From contig NZ_CP154879.1 of NCBI RefSeq assembly GCF_039614765.1, positions 744,001 through 808,000 on the forward strand: DNA of 64,000 nt, read 5' to 3'. This DNA comes from Castellaniella sp. MT123. GTDB taxonomy: Bacteria > Pseudomonadota > Gammaproteobacteria > Burkholderiales > Burkholderiaceae_B. The notes below the pieces were generated by a model. It was not told where the DNA came from and searched no databases. It saw only the letters and a program-made list of their open reading frames with translations. The position numbers and the translations under genes were made by a program. Below are positions 1 to 7,549 of this stretch, piece by piece; the first letter of the stretch is position 1, and every line of letters starts with the position of its first letter.

Positions 1-1385
1 AACATGCCTTGCAGCACGGTTTTGCCGGTGCCTGTCATGCCGATGATCAGGGTGTTGCCCGGGCGGCGTTTGCCGGTTTCGTCCAGGTCTTCCGTGGAGG
101 CATGGAAGTTGAAGAAAAAGGGCGATCCCGTCTGTGTTTTCAGCATGGTGACGGCTGGCCCCCAGGGATTTCCGGCAGGCTTGCCCGTCAGTTGGTTGTG
201 CAGGCTGGAAAAGCACAGGAAATTCAGGGAGGTCACAGGCACGGGCCGAGGCCGCCAATGCCAGTTGCCCGGCAGTTGCGCCCAGAACCCGGCTTCCAAG
301 GCCCGGTCCAGGGGCCGGAAGCCTACGGCGTCTTCGGCCAGGGCGGTGGCCGTCTGCGCCAGTGCCTGACGCACACTGTCTGCCGAGATGCCATACACCA
401 GGAGGGTGGCATGGTGATCCCCCAGGCCCAGACGGGCCGATGTCAGATCGTCCATCACTTCGGCCAGTTGCGTGACCTGACTGACCGAATCGTCACCTGA
501 GTCCACAAGCAGCTTGTGGTGTTTCTTGACGAGTTTCTTGGCGGCGGCTCCTGTGTGACTGCCCCAGGATTGCGTCAGCACAAACTCATGGGGCAGGCCC
601 AGCAGCCGGTCCAGGTGGCCCGGTTTGGTGGCTTCCGGGTAGTCGCGCAATTCCATCATGCCAAAGAGGCGTGACCCGGCGACAGTGCGCAGTTCGCCCA
701 ACTCGCCGTGGCGGCCAAAGATGGGACGGGCCTGCGGCAGGGTTTCGCGCAGCCGTTCCCGGCTGATCGGCACGGGCCGATGGGTGCCCGACAGCAGGAA
801 TCCCAGAAATTCAGCCGTTTCGCTGAACGCCAGCCCCTGGCGATCCACGATGCCGAGGATCTGCGGATCGTAGCGGTACAGGCCTGCGGTCAGTGCCCGC
901 ACGGCGCTGTCCAGGCGCTCGATGGATTCATCCTGCCAGTGAGCCAGGCGTTTTGCATCCGCCTTTTCCAGGCTGGCGAAGGTGCCCAGCACAGGGTCTG
1001 CGACGGGGTGAATCAGCACACTCAGGTACAGGTCATTGACCATTAGCCCCGCGGTGTCGAATGTCGCCCGGTAGGCCGCATCAAATCGGGTGGCGAAAGG
1101 TTGTGCAAACGTGCTGTCGGGATATTCCGTCACACGCCTGCGGATGATGTGAGAATACAGGCCGAGCGAGCCCATGGGTAGGCCGCGCAGCACATTGTGC
1201 AGGGCCTCGATCCAGTCTGTCAGTTCAGCCTGGCCGTAGGCGTCCGGTGCCCGACCAGCGACCTTGATGACCGCCAGGTATTCGTGGTTGTCGCAGGCAA
1301 TGATGCGGTCGGTGACATGGTGGGAATAGGGCAGATAGCGGGAAACCAGCCGTTCATCAACGGCCAGTGCGGTGGCTGCGGTCAT
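1..1385 (-). CDS. virB4: VirB4-type conjugative transfer ATPase (C-terminal part beyond window)
   Basis: The first 461 residues are present; the gene runs off the left edge. Translation from the ATG at 1385 gives a CagE/TrbE/VirB-type N-terminal domain, then a Walker A motif GMTGTGKT close to the window edge, preceded by the typical GNTLIIG strand. VirB4 is the cytoplasmic/inner-membrane ATPase that powers pilus assembly and DNA transfer in type IV secretion. Its start overlaps the end of the VirB3-like gene by 4 nt, so the two are probably translationally coupled. Walker B and the rest of the ATPase cannot be seen. Recognition is firm; the exact subfamily (VirB or TrbE type) is less certain, with VirB favoured by the neighbouring gene order. 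Confidence 0.9.
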   Translation of the reverse strand, partial: MTAATALAVDERLVSRYLPYSHHVTDRIIACDNHEYLAVIKVAGRAPDAYGQAELTDWIEALHNVLRGLPMGSLGLYSHIIRRRVTEYPDSTFAQPFATRFDAAYRATFDTAGLMVNDLYLSVLIHPVADPVLGTFASLEKADAKRLAHWQDESIERLDSAVRALTAGLYRYDPQILGIVDRQGLAFSETAEFLGFLLSGTHRPVPISRERLRETLPQARPIFGRHGELGELRTVAGSRLFGMMELRDYPEATKPGHLDRLLGLPHEFVLTQSWGSHTGAAAKKLVKKHHKLLVDSGDDSVSQVTQLAEVMDDLTSARLGLGDHHATLLVYGISADSVRQALAQTATALAEDAVGFRPLDRALEAGFWAQLPGNWHWRPRPVPVTSLNFLCFSSLHNQLTGKPAGNPWGPAVTMLKTQTGSPFFFNFHASTEDLDETGKRRPGNTLIIGMTGTGKTVLQGM

Positions 1386-1783
1386 GGCAGAGTCCTTCGG
1401 GAAAGCAAACGGCGCCAGGGCCGGTTGCGGTGGTAGCCCTGCGGGGCATAGCTGGAACCGCGCCAGAATTGCTGCTGGCGATTCGTGCGACGGGTCTTGA
1501 GTTCCAGCCAGAGGATGTCGATGGCTTTGTCGTCATCGCGGGTGAGCATGGCCAGCGTGGGCATCACGACCAGCAGTAGTCCCCACCAGGCCAGCCCGGC
1601 TGTCATGGCAATGATGGCCACGCATGCGAACGCGCCGAGCATCAAGGTGGTGGGGATGCCCATGAAGGTCGCCTTGCGGCCCAGGCCCTTGAACACGGGA
1701 TAGGTGTTCGGGGGCTGATGGTCGGGAGACTGGTCTGTGTGGCCGGTGCGGGCGGCGCGTGTGCTGCTGGTGCGGATCGCCAT
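1382..1783 (-). CDS. virB3: VirB3-type inner-membrane T4SS protein
   Basis: A 133-residue protein with a hydrophobic hairpin at about residues 45-80 (two membrane segments around GIPTTLMLGAFACVAIIAMT and AWWGLLLVVMPTLAML). It has the VirB3/TrbD-like features of a short 'VFKGLGRKATFMG' lead-in and a charged C-terminal tail. VirB3 anchors VirB4 at the inner membrane. It lies between the pilin gene and virB4, with a 4-nt overlap to virB4 and only 3 nt from the pilin gene, which fits the canonical virB2-B3-B4 order. At about 130 residues it is slightly longer than classical VirB3 (about 108). Position and topology carry the call more than sequence identity. Confidence 0.8.
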   Translation of the reverse strand: MAIRTSSTRAARTGHTDQSPDHQPPNTYPVFKGLGRKATFMGIPTTLMLGAFACVAIIAMTAGLAWWGLLLVVMPTLAMLTRDDDKAIDILWLELKTRRTNRQQQFWRGSSYAPQGYHRNRPWRRLLSRRTLP

Positions 1784-1786
1784 GGC

Positions 1787-2107
1787 TTACTTCCAGAGCA
1801 GCACAACGAGTTCGGCTGCGGACCCGGCCAACAGCACGCCAATGCCCCAGCGGATGGCGTCATCCTTTCGCATGACTTCCGCCGAATACAGCACGAAGAT
1901 GATGACGCCGATGATGACGGCGGCAATCGGCAGAATGATGTCCAAATTGTCTTTCAGGGTTTGCAGGGTGGTTCGGGCGCGAGACAGGCCGCCCAAAGAC
2001 TGCGCCCATGTCGCGTGACTGACCGTTGCCAGTATCCAGAGTGTCACCAGCCTGTCCATGAAATGTCGCGGTCTTGTCTGGGGTGTGAGGTGTGGCAAAT
2101 TCTGCAT
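1787..2107 (-). CDS. virB2: VirB2-type major pilin
   Basis: A 106-residue protein starting at the ATG at 2107. It has an N-terminal hydrophobic segment (about 20-36, ending in the likely signal peptidase site near ATWAQS) followed by two transmembrane stretches at about 57-75 and 88-105 separated by a short charged loop (MRKDDAIRWG). This is the layout of VirB2/TrbC propilins, which are cleaved and assembled into the conjugative pilus. Longer open frame exists upstream, but it is low-complexity and would bury the signal peptide. It sits 3 nt before the VirB3 gene. Confidence 0.8.
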   Translation of the reverse strand: MQNLPHLTPQTRPRHFMDRLVTLWILATVSHATWAQSLGGLSRARTTLQTLKDNLDIILPIAAVIIGVIIFVLYSAEVMRKDDAIRWGIGVLLAGSAAELVVLLWK

Positions 2108-2207
2108 GGCATGACTCCTGCCCCAGACGCCGGCAGGCGTGTTGGGGTGTGGGGTGGGAAAAGAAAGGGGGAGGCTGCGGGCCGCTGGATGCGGTGCTGC
2201 GGAGGGA

Positions 2208-2843
2208 TCAGTGGGCCGGTGGCTGAAAGCCATCGGCGATGGGATGTGCTGTGAAGCCGTCCGGGGTGCCAGGTGGCTGGGTGGGTGTCGGGGCTGGTGC
2301 GGTATCCGGGCTGTCCGCCGTGGCGGGTTGCGCGTCGTTAGCGGATGCCGCATCGTCTGGGTCTGACTTGAGGGCCGGGACCACGATGCCCGCCTGAGCC
2401 AGTACCTTGCCCACATAGCCATTGGCAAAGCCCCGCGTGAGGTTGCCGGTGTTGTAGCAAGACAGTGCCGCCCGCAAGGCTTGTTGCGGGTGACGATGGT
2501 GGCGCAGCGCCCTGGCGTAGCAGGTGGATAGCACGGTCTGGGCAGCGGTCAGATTCTTGCAGGGATCGAAAACCGTTGTGCTGTCCAAGCCCAGCCAGTG
2601 CCAGTTGCGCACGTTGATCTGGCCCAGGCCTGCGTCGAAATCCACGCCTTGGGCCATCAGGTCTTGCGCGGTGCGCTGGGCTTCTTCCAGGGTGCCGGGT
2701 TGCTGGATGAAGGCCTGGCGCTTGCTGTTCACCCCAATGGCGTATTGCCGTGCGCCCGACTCGTGGCGAATCAGTGCGTCCAGCGTGACCGGGTGAATGT
2801 GTGGTGCGCAGGCAAGGGCGAGGGAGGCCAGGGCAGAAAGCAT
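2208..2843 (-). CDS. virB1: VirB1-like lytic transglycosylase
   Basis: A 211-residue protein with a short signal peptide (LSALASLALACA) and an SLT domain. The catalytic Glu lies in the segment LDALIRHESGARQYAIGVN, followed by GLGQINVRNWHWLGLD and ALSCYNTGN, all signatures of goose-type/VirB1 transglycosylases. It would open local gaps in peptidoglycan so that the secretion apparatus can be built. The C-terminal 50 residues are Pro/Ala/Asp-rich and probably unstructured. It stands at the head of the virB1-B2-B3-B4 series, about 100 nt before the pilin gene. Confidence 0.85.
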   Translation of the reverse strand: MLSALASLALACAPHIHPVTLDALIRHESGARQYAIGVNSKRQAFIQQPGTLEEAQRTAQDLMAQGVDFDAGLGQINVRNWHWLGLDSTTVFDPCKNLTAAQTVLSTCYARALRHHRHPQQALRAALSCYNTGNLTRGFANGYVGKVLAQAGIVVPALKSDPDDAASANDAQPATADSPDTAPAPTPTQPPGTPDGFTAHPIADGFQPPAH

Positions 2844-2855
2844 GGCGCGGCCCCT

Positions 2856-3539
2856 TTAGAAACCGGCCCTGTGCCTGGGATCGGACAATGAGAAATTCCA
2901 GCCTGCTGCCCATTGGCCGTTGTGATCCGCGTCCCATTTCGCCTGGGCCGCGTCATAGTCCACGGCCTTGACCCAGCGCCCGCCCATGCTCGGGCGACCG
3001 ACATAGCGGATGGACAGTTCATAAGTCCAGGCGTGATCGTTGTAGGCCACGCACCAGGCGGGCAACTGCGTCAGCGTCACGGTGGGCAACGGCTGGACTT
3101 CGTAGATGGGTTCCCGGGTGCTGGTGGATGCGTCGTATCGGTAGCCGCGCAGCCGCCATTTGTAGGCGGTGTCCGCGTAGCTGCGATTCAGATAGTCGGC
3201 ATCGCATTTGCCTGCCCCGTGTGAAATGGTGTTCACCCGGTCGGCCATGCCGGATTCCGTGGCAGCAGGGCATTGCGCCAGGAAGGCGCGACGGGCGGCG
3301 ACCGTCGCACCCCAATCCAGGCCATGGCGGTTGTATTTGAGGATGCCGAAATAGTGATCCAGTGATAGGCTGCATTCGCCTGGACGCAGGCTGGACGACA
3401 GGCAGAGCGTGGCTTCGCAGGCCAGCCGGGGGATGCCGGTCAACGGATCAGCGTCGGCGGTGCCGGAGGCATGGGCGAGGGGAGCCAGGACGCAGGCAAG
3501 CGCCAGCGTCCTGGCCCGCAAAGCGGGAAGGGTGTGCAT
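2856..3539 (-). CDS. TrbM/KikA/MpfK-type conjugal transfer protein
   Basis: A 227-residue exported protein with a signal peptide (ALACVLAPLAHASG). Directly after it comes the Cys-rich segment LACEATLCLSSSLRPGECS followed by DHYFGILKY, the hallmark of the TrbM/KikA family found in IncP, IncN and related transfer regions. The mature part has several further cysteines, suggesting a disulfide-stabilised periplasmic protein. The molecular role of the family is poorly known; it is required or stimulatory for mating in some plasmids. It lies 12 nt upstream of the virB1-like gene on the same strand, so co-transcription is likely. Confidence 0.75.
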   Translation of the reverse strand: MHTLPALRARTLALACVLAPLAHASGTADADPLTGIPRLACEATLCLSSSLRPGECSLSLDHYFGILKYNRHGLDWGATVAARRAFLAQCPAATESGMADRVNTISHGAGKCDADYLNRSYADTAYKWRLRGYRYDASTSTREPIYEVQPLPTVTLTQLPAWCVAYNDHAWTYELSIRYVGRPSMGGRWVKAVDYDAAQAKWDADHNGQWAAGWNFSLSDPRHRAGF

Positions 3540-3596
3540 GGGGAGATTTCCTGGGGAGAAGGGACAGCGGTTGGCCGAAGGGTGGCCGGGGAGGGG

Positions 3597-3890
3597 TTAG
3601 CGGCGTCGCAGCAGTGTTTGTTGGGCCAGGGCGATGTGTTCGGGCTTGGCCATGGCCCGCACCAGATGGGCGGTTTCAACCGCAGCGGTGCGGGTGTCGC
3701 GGAGCTGGCCCAATTCGGCCACGATCTGGCGCAGCAACGCCAGTTCTTCCTGTAGCGTGTCGTCGGCAGCTAGACGGCGGCGGATGTAATTGGACAGTGA
3801 CAGGCCGGATATGGCCGCTGCTTCGCCCAGACGCGCAGCATGAGCCGAGGTCACCCGGATGCGGATGACTTCGGAGAGAGGTTCATTCAT
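3597..3890 (-). CDS. MobC/CopG-like relaxosome accessory protein
   Basis: A 97-residue protein whose first 45 residues contain the pattern EVIRIRVTSAHAARLGEAAA followed by GLSLSNYIRRRL. This is the ribbon-helix-helix arrangement typical of MobC/TraJ-like mobilisation accessories and CopG regulators. The rest is helical, with heptad-like Leu spacing. It could bind the transfer origin with a relaxase, or repress the transfer operon. It lies 57 nt upstream of the TrbM-like gene. No relaxase is visible in the window, so a plain transcriptional regulator remains possible. Confidence 0.6.
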   Translation of the reverse strand: MNEPLSEVIRIRVTSAHAARLGEAAAISGLSLSNYIRRRLAADDTLQEELALLRQIVAELGQLRDTRTAAVETAHLVRAMAKPEHIALAQQTLLRRR

Positions 3891-3938
3891 GGTGATTTCC
3901 AGGAAGAATGGAGCGATTCGGCCTGACCATCGCGCTGG

Positions 3939-4838
3939 CTACTGCCAGAGGGATAGCTGCTCCCATCGTGGTGGGAAGCCCATGGCCCGGGTGGGTGGCT
4001 TGTGTTGCTCGATCAGGGCTTTTAGCCGTTGCCTCCAGCTATGGTGCGGGGCGACGATGTCCATGCAGTGCAGCAAGAGCGTCAGCGTGTTGTATATCTT
4101 GCGGGAGCCTGGCTGGAACTGATGCAGCAGGTTTTGGGGCTTGGTCTTTGGAATCAGCGGGGTGATGGTGAACTCCCGGTTCCATAGGCGGCTATGGTGT
4201 GCGCAGGTGTTTCGCACCATCGTCAGGTGGTGCAACCAGGAACCCAAGACCTTCTCATTGACGGCGTAGACTGATGCAATGGCGCTGCGAGTCTGCATGG
4301 GTTTGAGATTGCCGTACCAGCGCGAGAGCAGCCCCAGGGACATGACCTCGCAGACTGCCCAGGCCGGGGGCAATTTCTCCGAATACGTTGCCAGCAGGTG
4401 TCTGATGAACACTTCATCGGACCTTTGAACCTCTTTTTCCAGTTTCGTAAGGTCGGATTCCCAACGGCCTCGGTTTGCGGCCAATCCGGCGTCCAGGTAC
4501 GCATGGGGGCCGTGTCGCTGGGAGACTTGGTAAGCCCATTGGCTGCGGATCGAAACTTCAATGCGTTCTATTGCATCCAGCACCAGCAGGCGTAGGCTGC
4601 GGTCGAACAGATATAGGTTCAGAACGTCCGTGAAACGGGTGCCCGGGATGAAGGTATGGGGCGTGTGGGTGGCCTCAAAGGGCAACCAATAGGCGCTGAG
4701 CCTGTAATAGTTCAGGTGCTGTAGGTAGAATTCCGCTGCCGCATGGTCATCAACGTCCATTCCGCGCCGTTCGAGGATGGCTACCTGTTCGGCATAGGTC
4801 GTTGCCGGTTTGGCGAAGGGAAGAGGATGGCGTGTCAT
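3939..4838 (-). CDS. Abi_2/AbiF-type abortive infection protein (HEPN)
   Basis: A 299-residue protein with the Abi_2 (AbiD/AbiF) family signatures. These are the N-terminal [19 protein letters not shown], then [13 protein letters not shown], then [23 protein letters not shown], and near residue 209 the motif RNTCAH (R-x4-H), the catalytic signature of HEPN RNases, followed by HSRLWNR. Family members abort phage infection in lactococci, and homologues are common on mobile elements. The start codon overlaps the stop of the preceding 52-residue ORF by 4 nt, linking its translation to that ORF and to the integrase. The role is defence or element maintenance by inference; no activity can be deduced from sequence alone. 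Confidence 0.85.
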   Translation of the reverse strand: MTRHPLPFAKPATTYAEQVAILERRGMDVDDHAAAEFYLQHLNYYRLSAYWLPFEATHTPHTFIPGTRFTDVLNLYLFDRSLRLLVLDAIERIEVSIRSQWAYQVSQRHGPHAYLDAGLAANRGRWESDLTKLEKEVQRSDEVFIRHLLATYSEKLPPAWAVCEVMSLGLLSRWYGNLKPMQTRSAIASVYAVNEKVLGSWLHHLTMVRNTCAHHSRLWNREFTITPLIPKTKPQNLLHQFQPGSRKIYNTLTLLLHCMDIVAPHHSWRQRLKALIEQHKPPTRAMGFPPRWEQLSLWQ

Positions 4839-4993
4839 TGCAGGCCCATCCGTCTGCTTATTGCTGTTTCGCGGGCCAGAAATGAGTAACCCGCCGGTTT
4901 GAGGGTGTACTTTCGTACATAGCCTTGGCGGGTCTTGTCACCGTTAATTATACATGCTTCGGGTGACGAAAGGAATTCCAATTTTGGGTTCAT
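4835..4993 (-). CDS. Hypothetical 52-residue protein between integrase and abi
   Basis: A small ORF that starts with an ATGA overlap on the integrase stop and ends with an ATGA overlap on the abi start. It shares 4 nt with each neighbour, an arrangement that strongly suggests a real, translated gene. The product is basic, with a polar N-terminal half and a segment [20 protein letters not shown] that could fold as a short DNA- or RNA-binding unit. I recognise no family. It might be an antitoxin or regulator for the HEPN protein, or only a coupling peptide that carries ribosomes to abi. It is too short to classify by eye. Confidence 0.6.
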   Translation of the reverse strand: MNPKLEFLSSPEACIINGDKTRQGYVRKYTLKPAGYSFLARETAISRRMGLQ

Positions 4994-6306
4994 GCGTGGG
5001 TCCCGGCGAATTTTCTGAACTGGATGATATTGCTGATCGTGGGCTTGGATGCCTGGGGGGATGACGTTCCTGTCTCGCAGGCAATCAGAAAATCCGCCCA
5101 CATGGCCAGCGCCTGCCGCCGCTCGGGGATTTCTTCGCGGACATCGTAGATGGCCTCCATGCCTTTGAGCGTGTGGTTCAGCGCGATTTCCGAGATTTCC
5201 CGAGAAACACCCATGTTTCTCAGGTGCCCCTTGGCGGTTGATCGGGTGTCGTGTGGCGTAAAGTGCCTGATCGGAATGTCCTGGCGGTCAAAGGCACGTT
5301 TGAAAGCGGCCCACAGGGTTGTGGTTCCAACGTGGATGTCTCCCTGGTGCTTGCGCCGCCGTCGCTCCTGACGGGCTGGCAGCAGGTAGATGGATTCGCC
5401 GGACAGGTTAATCAGCGCTTCAAACCAGGCGGCAACGGCAGGCACGATGGGAACCAGGAATCCTTTTCTTGTTTTGACCGCCTCATCTGGAATCCACCAG
5501 ACGCCGCGATCCAGAAACAGATCCTCTTTTTTGGCGCTTGCCAGTTCGATGCCACGCACGCAGGTGGCGAGCAGGATACGGAAGGCCAGTGCGTTTTCTA
5601 TGCCAATGATGTCGATATCCGGCAGCAATGCCCGGAGCTCATTTTCTTGCAGCATGATGCGTTGGCGAACTGGAGGGCGTGGTCCCATGATGGCCGACAA
5701 CCGAATCCCTGTGCAGGGGTTTGCCGGAATCAGCATCTGGCCGCAGGCATGATCAAAAAGCATGGATGCCGAGGTCAGGATGCGTTTGCTGACGGTCCAG
5801 GTGCGCTTTGCTTCTACGAGCATCCCCACGATGTCTATGGATGTGACGGATGAGGTCAGTCGGGAGCCTAGGTGGGGCAGGATGACTTGCTCATAGTCAG
5901 ACTTTCGATACTCGATTGTGTCCGCCGCGTAATCTGGTTCAACCAGAACCTTGTCCTGATAGTCCTTCACCAGTTCACGGATGGTCCAATCGGCTCGAAC
6001 CCGTGTTTTCTCGGATTGTTTTTCGATGGCTGGATCATTACCGCCATCAATGGCTGCACGGTGTTTTCCTGCAAGAATCCTGGCTTCTCGCAATGAGATG
6101 TCGGGATAGTTGCCCAGCGTGAGTTCACGCCGTACAGCCTGACCGTTGTGGCGGGTGCCCAACCGGTAGCGCAGTACCCATGTCGCGGTACCGGAACCAG
6201 AGAGCGTGAAAGTCAGCCCGCCGCCATCAGATCGGGCGACGGGTTTGCGTTGCGCCACCCAGTTGCGAAGCTGGATGTCGTTGAGTTTATTCGTTGAATT
6301 TGCCAA
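4990..6306 (-). CDS. int: P4-type tyrosine site-specific integrase
   Basis: A 438-residue tyrosine recombinase. The N-terminal arm-binding domain (about 1-100) has the DUF4102-like pattern ELTLGNYPDISLREAR. A SAM-like core-binding domain follows (about 105-200). The catalytic domain carries Arg251 (CVRGIEL), His352/Arg355 (HDTRSTA), His378 (LNHTLKG) and nucleophile Tyr387 (EAIYDV), so all visible catalytic residues are present and the gene looks intact. It would integrate and excise the element. It reads away from the boundary with the chromosome and is followed, with 4-nt overlaps, by the 52-residue ORF and abi. P4-type integrases usually use tRNA 3' ends, but none is seen here. Confidence 0.93.
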   Translation of the reverse strand: MANSTNKLNDIQLRNWVAQRKPVARSDGGGLTFTLSGSGTATWVLRYRLGTRHNGQAVRRELTLGNYPDISLREARILAGKHRAAIDGGNDPAIEKQSEKTRVRADWTIRELVKDYQDKVLVEPDYAADTIEYRKSDYEQVILPHLGSRLTSSVTSIDIVGMLVEAKRTWTVSKRILTSASMLFDHACGQMLIPANPCTGIRLSAIMGPRPPVRQRIMLQENELRALLPDIDIIGIENALAFRILLATCVRGIELASAKKEDLFLDRGVWWIPDEAVKTRKGFLVPIVPAVAAWFEALINLSGESIYLLPARQERRRRKHQGDIHVGTTTLWAAFKRAFDRQDIPIRHFTPHDTRSTAKGHLRNMGVSREISEIALNHTLKGMEAIYDVREEIPERRQALAMWADFLIACETGTSSPQASKPTISNIIQFRKFAGTHA

Positions 6307-6317
6307 GACTGCCCCTG

Positions 6318-6377
6318 GCTAGGTGTTCCTGGGTAGCTAGCGATCTGAATCGCTGCTAGCTACCCACCTAGCTACCC
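6318..6377. repeat. Nested inverted/direct repeats of GCTAGCTACCC upstream of the integrase
   Basis: GGGTAGCTAGC at 6331-6341 is matched in inverse by GCTAGCTACCC at 6355-6365. A third copy, CCTAGCTACCC (6367-6377), follows directly. An outer pair, GCTAGGTG (6318-6325) and CACCTAGC (6365-6372), makes the array a nested palindrome. It lies 12-71 nt upstream of the integrase start. Integrase arm-type binding sites or an operator for int expression are the likely readings. Confidence 0.6.
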
Positions 6378-6775
6378 GGAAAGGGTGTGATGCCAGGGGT
6401 CATCATGGCATGCTCAGAAGCTGAAATTCAAGACGTTGTAGTTAAATAACAGCATGTTAGGAACGTATTGGCGCAACTTGAGACGCTAATCCGAAGTGCA
6501 GGTGGCGAGTTTCATTCGATAAATCTGTTGTTAATCAAATGGTTATCACATCATCACACGCCTGCTTTTCAGGCTAGCTACCCAATTTGAGCCTGGTGGG
6601 CGGTTTTTCATCGTGTTGCGTGAATACGACTATGGTATCAGCACGGTGCCTTGTTTCGCTCGATCATGGCGTGCAGGCTGGTGGCCAAACTCGCCAACAA
6701 GCTGGACGGCACCACCCAGTCGGAGCCTCCGCTTCAAAGCCTGTGACTACAATGGAGGCTCATATAAGGAGTCTT
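6378..6775. other. Probable attachment/boundary region, no recognised gene
   Basis: This stretch is more AT-rich than the flanks, especially 6410-6570. It holds no gene I can support, apart from a short open frame ending in a stop at 6744-6746 (last 27 residues from an ATG at 6666) that could be the tail of a disrupted gene. No tRNA or tmRNA 3' end was recognised. The element-chromosome junction probably lies here or a little to the right. Confidence 0.4.
6573..6583 (+). repeat. Distal copy of GCTAGCTACCC
   Basis: An exact further copy of the 11-mer found twice upstream of the integrase, about 200 nt farther out. It is flanked by CAGGCT and AGCCTG in inverse orientation. The spacing would suit a distant arm-type site, with the strand-exchange core somewhere between the copies. 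Confidence 0.45.
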
Positions 6776-7042
6776 ATGTTGGAATTTCAGCCCGGAGCAC
6801 GGGCGTATCTTTTGAAGATTCATGCCCTGTCCGCAGATGGGGACGGCAATGAAGTGTTTGTAGGTATGACACTCAAGGAGTCGGTTTGGTACCAGCTCTA
6901 CCTTGAAGAATCATTTAACGGAGAAACCGATCGCACTGACGGTTCGCAAGAAAGGTATCTTGCCCTACACGACAAGCACGAGGACGCGCGACAGACCGTG
7001 ATAGCTGACGAATCGCATTCTCACAAGCCGATCGTGCAGTAG
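6776..7042 (+). CDS. Hypothetical 88-residue protein
   Basis: A small acidic protein starting at an ATG preceded by AAGGAG (6766-6771), a good ribosome-binding site with rather short spacing (4 nt). The same frame is open further upstream, including an ATG at 6752, but the RBS favours 6776. The sequence reads like a folded domain in its first half (YLLKIHALSADGDGNEVFVG) with a polar, charged C-terminal tail. I recognise no family. A hairpin terminator follows 22 nt after the stop, which supports a real transcription unit. It may belong to the element or to the chromosome side of the junction. Confidence 0.5.
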   Translation: MLEFQPGARAYLLKIHALSADGDGNEVFVGMTLKESVWYQLYLEESFNGETDRTDGSQERYLALHDKHEDARQTVIADESHSHKPIVQ

Positions 7043-7063
7043 CTGCTGCGGTCCTCCACAGAA

Positions 7064-7095
7064 AATCCCCGCTCGATGGCGGGGATTCGTTTTTT
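7064..7095. terminator. Bidirectional intrinsic terminator
   Basis: AATCCCCGC (7064-7072) and GCGGGGATT (7079-7087) form a perfect 9-bp stem with a 6-nt loop, followed on the + strand by a run of six T. It ends the 88-residue gene. On the other strand it sits immediately after the stop of the small minus-strand ORF, so it can serve both. Confidence 0.8.
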
Positions 7096-7262
7096 CAGGA
7101 CGTAAGAGCTCGGACGTATTGTCTCGTTTTCTGTCCCGCTTTTCCAGACCCAATGTCCCGCAAGCGAGACACGGAGTACTCCGCAGCTGCTCCAGACACC
7201 TCTGCTGCCCGTACAATCAGCGCCGCGTCGTACTCGACGAGCGCGTCCAGTACCCGCTTCAC
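7095..7262 (-). CDS. Small hypothetical protein, possibly the frameshifted 3' part of a longer gene
   Basis: This minus-strand frame encodes about 55 residues from a GTG at 7262, rich in Ala, Arg and Val with a plausible helical pattern (VKRVLDALVEYDAALIVRAA). It ends exactly at the shared terminator. The frame is open a little farther upstream but has no ATG. An ATG at 7303-7305 in another frame (MSLTSSRK...) would join it after a one-base shift at the A5 tract near 7290. The gene may therefore be a disrupted or frameshifted 69-residue protein. No family is recognised. The codon use and the terminator are the only support. Confidence 0.35.
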   Translation of the reverse strand: MKRVLDALVEYDAALIVRAAEVSGAAAEYSVSRLRDIGSGKAGQKTRQYVRALTS

Positions 7263-7305
7263 GGCTTTCCGCGTAGCCGCTTTTTCGGGAGGAGGTCAAA
7301 GACAT

Positions 7306-7520
7306 CTGTGCGTGGCCGTCTGGTGTGTGGCTCCTTCCTTGCAATGACAGTCTCGCGCCATCTAACTAGACTCGAGCATCGCCCGCCGCCGCTAGGGGAT
7401 TTCTGCGCTTCTTTAGCCGGTCATGATGACACCTCCGACCGCAGTCCGCGTGATGTCGATAACCTCGTTAACCACCACGGCCACGAGAAGAGACTAAATG
7501 TCTGTTAGCGATCTGCCGGA
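7306..7520. other. Region with no recognised gene
   Basis: The stretch between the boundary-zone ORFs and the promoter of the HAAT operon. All frames are short and their translations look non-coding. Nothing further could be supported. Confidence 0.4.
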
Positions 7521-7549
7521 TTGACATACCCGTTACCCCGACGTATAAA
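7521..7549 (+). promoter_or_regulatory. Sigma-70 promoter for the HAAT operon
   Basis: TTGACA (7521-7526) and TATAAA (7544-7549) are separated by 17 nt. The -35 is perfect and the -10 near perfect, at optimal spacing, about 110 nt upstream of the binding-protein start. TTGACA occurs again at 7553 and 7589, which may reflect overlapping promoters or a repeat-binding regulator. Confidence 0.7.

Larger units (their letters stand above)
1..6600. mobile_element. Right-hand end of an integrative conjugative element (left part outside window)
   Basis: A continuous leftward block carries VirB4, VirB3, VirB2, VirB1, TrbM-like and MobC-like genes, followed by an abortive-infection gene, a small ORF and a P4-type tyrosine integrase. 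This is the usual anatomy of one end of a conjugative element: transfer genes inside, integrase next to the attachment end. Ordinary housekeeping genes start after about 7.6 kb. The right limit at 6600 is approximate. It is drawn just past the GCTAGCTACCC repeats, because no tRNA or duplicated target sequence marks the junction and the other end lies outside the window. The true junction could lie anywhere up to about 7.3 kb. Confidence 0.7.

Noticed and set aside
7119-7508. + strand 129-codon frame in the boundary zone
   Set aside because: Composition is Arg/Ser/Cys-rich and non-protein-like, there is no RBS, and it overlaps the more plausible minus-strand small gene.
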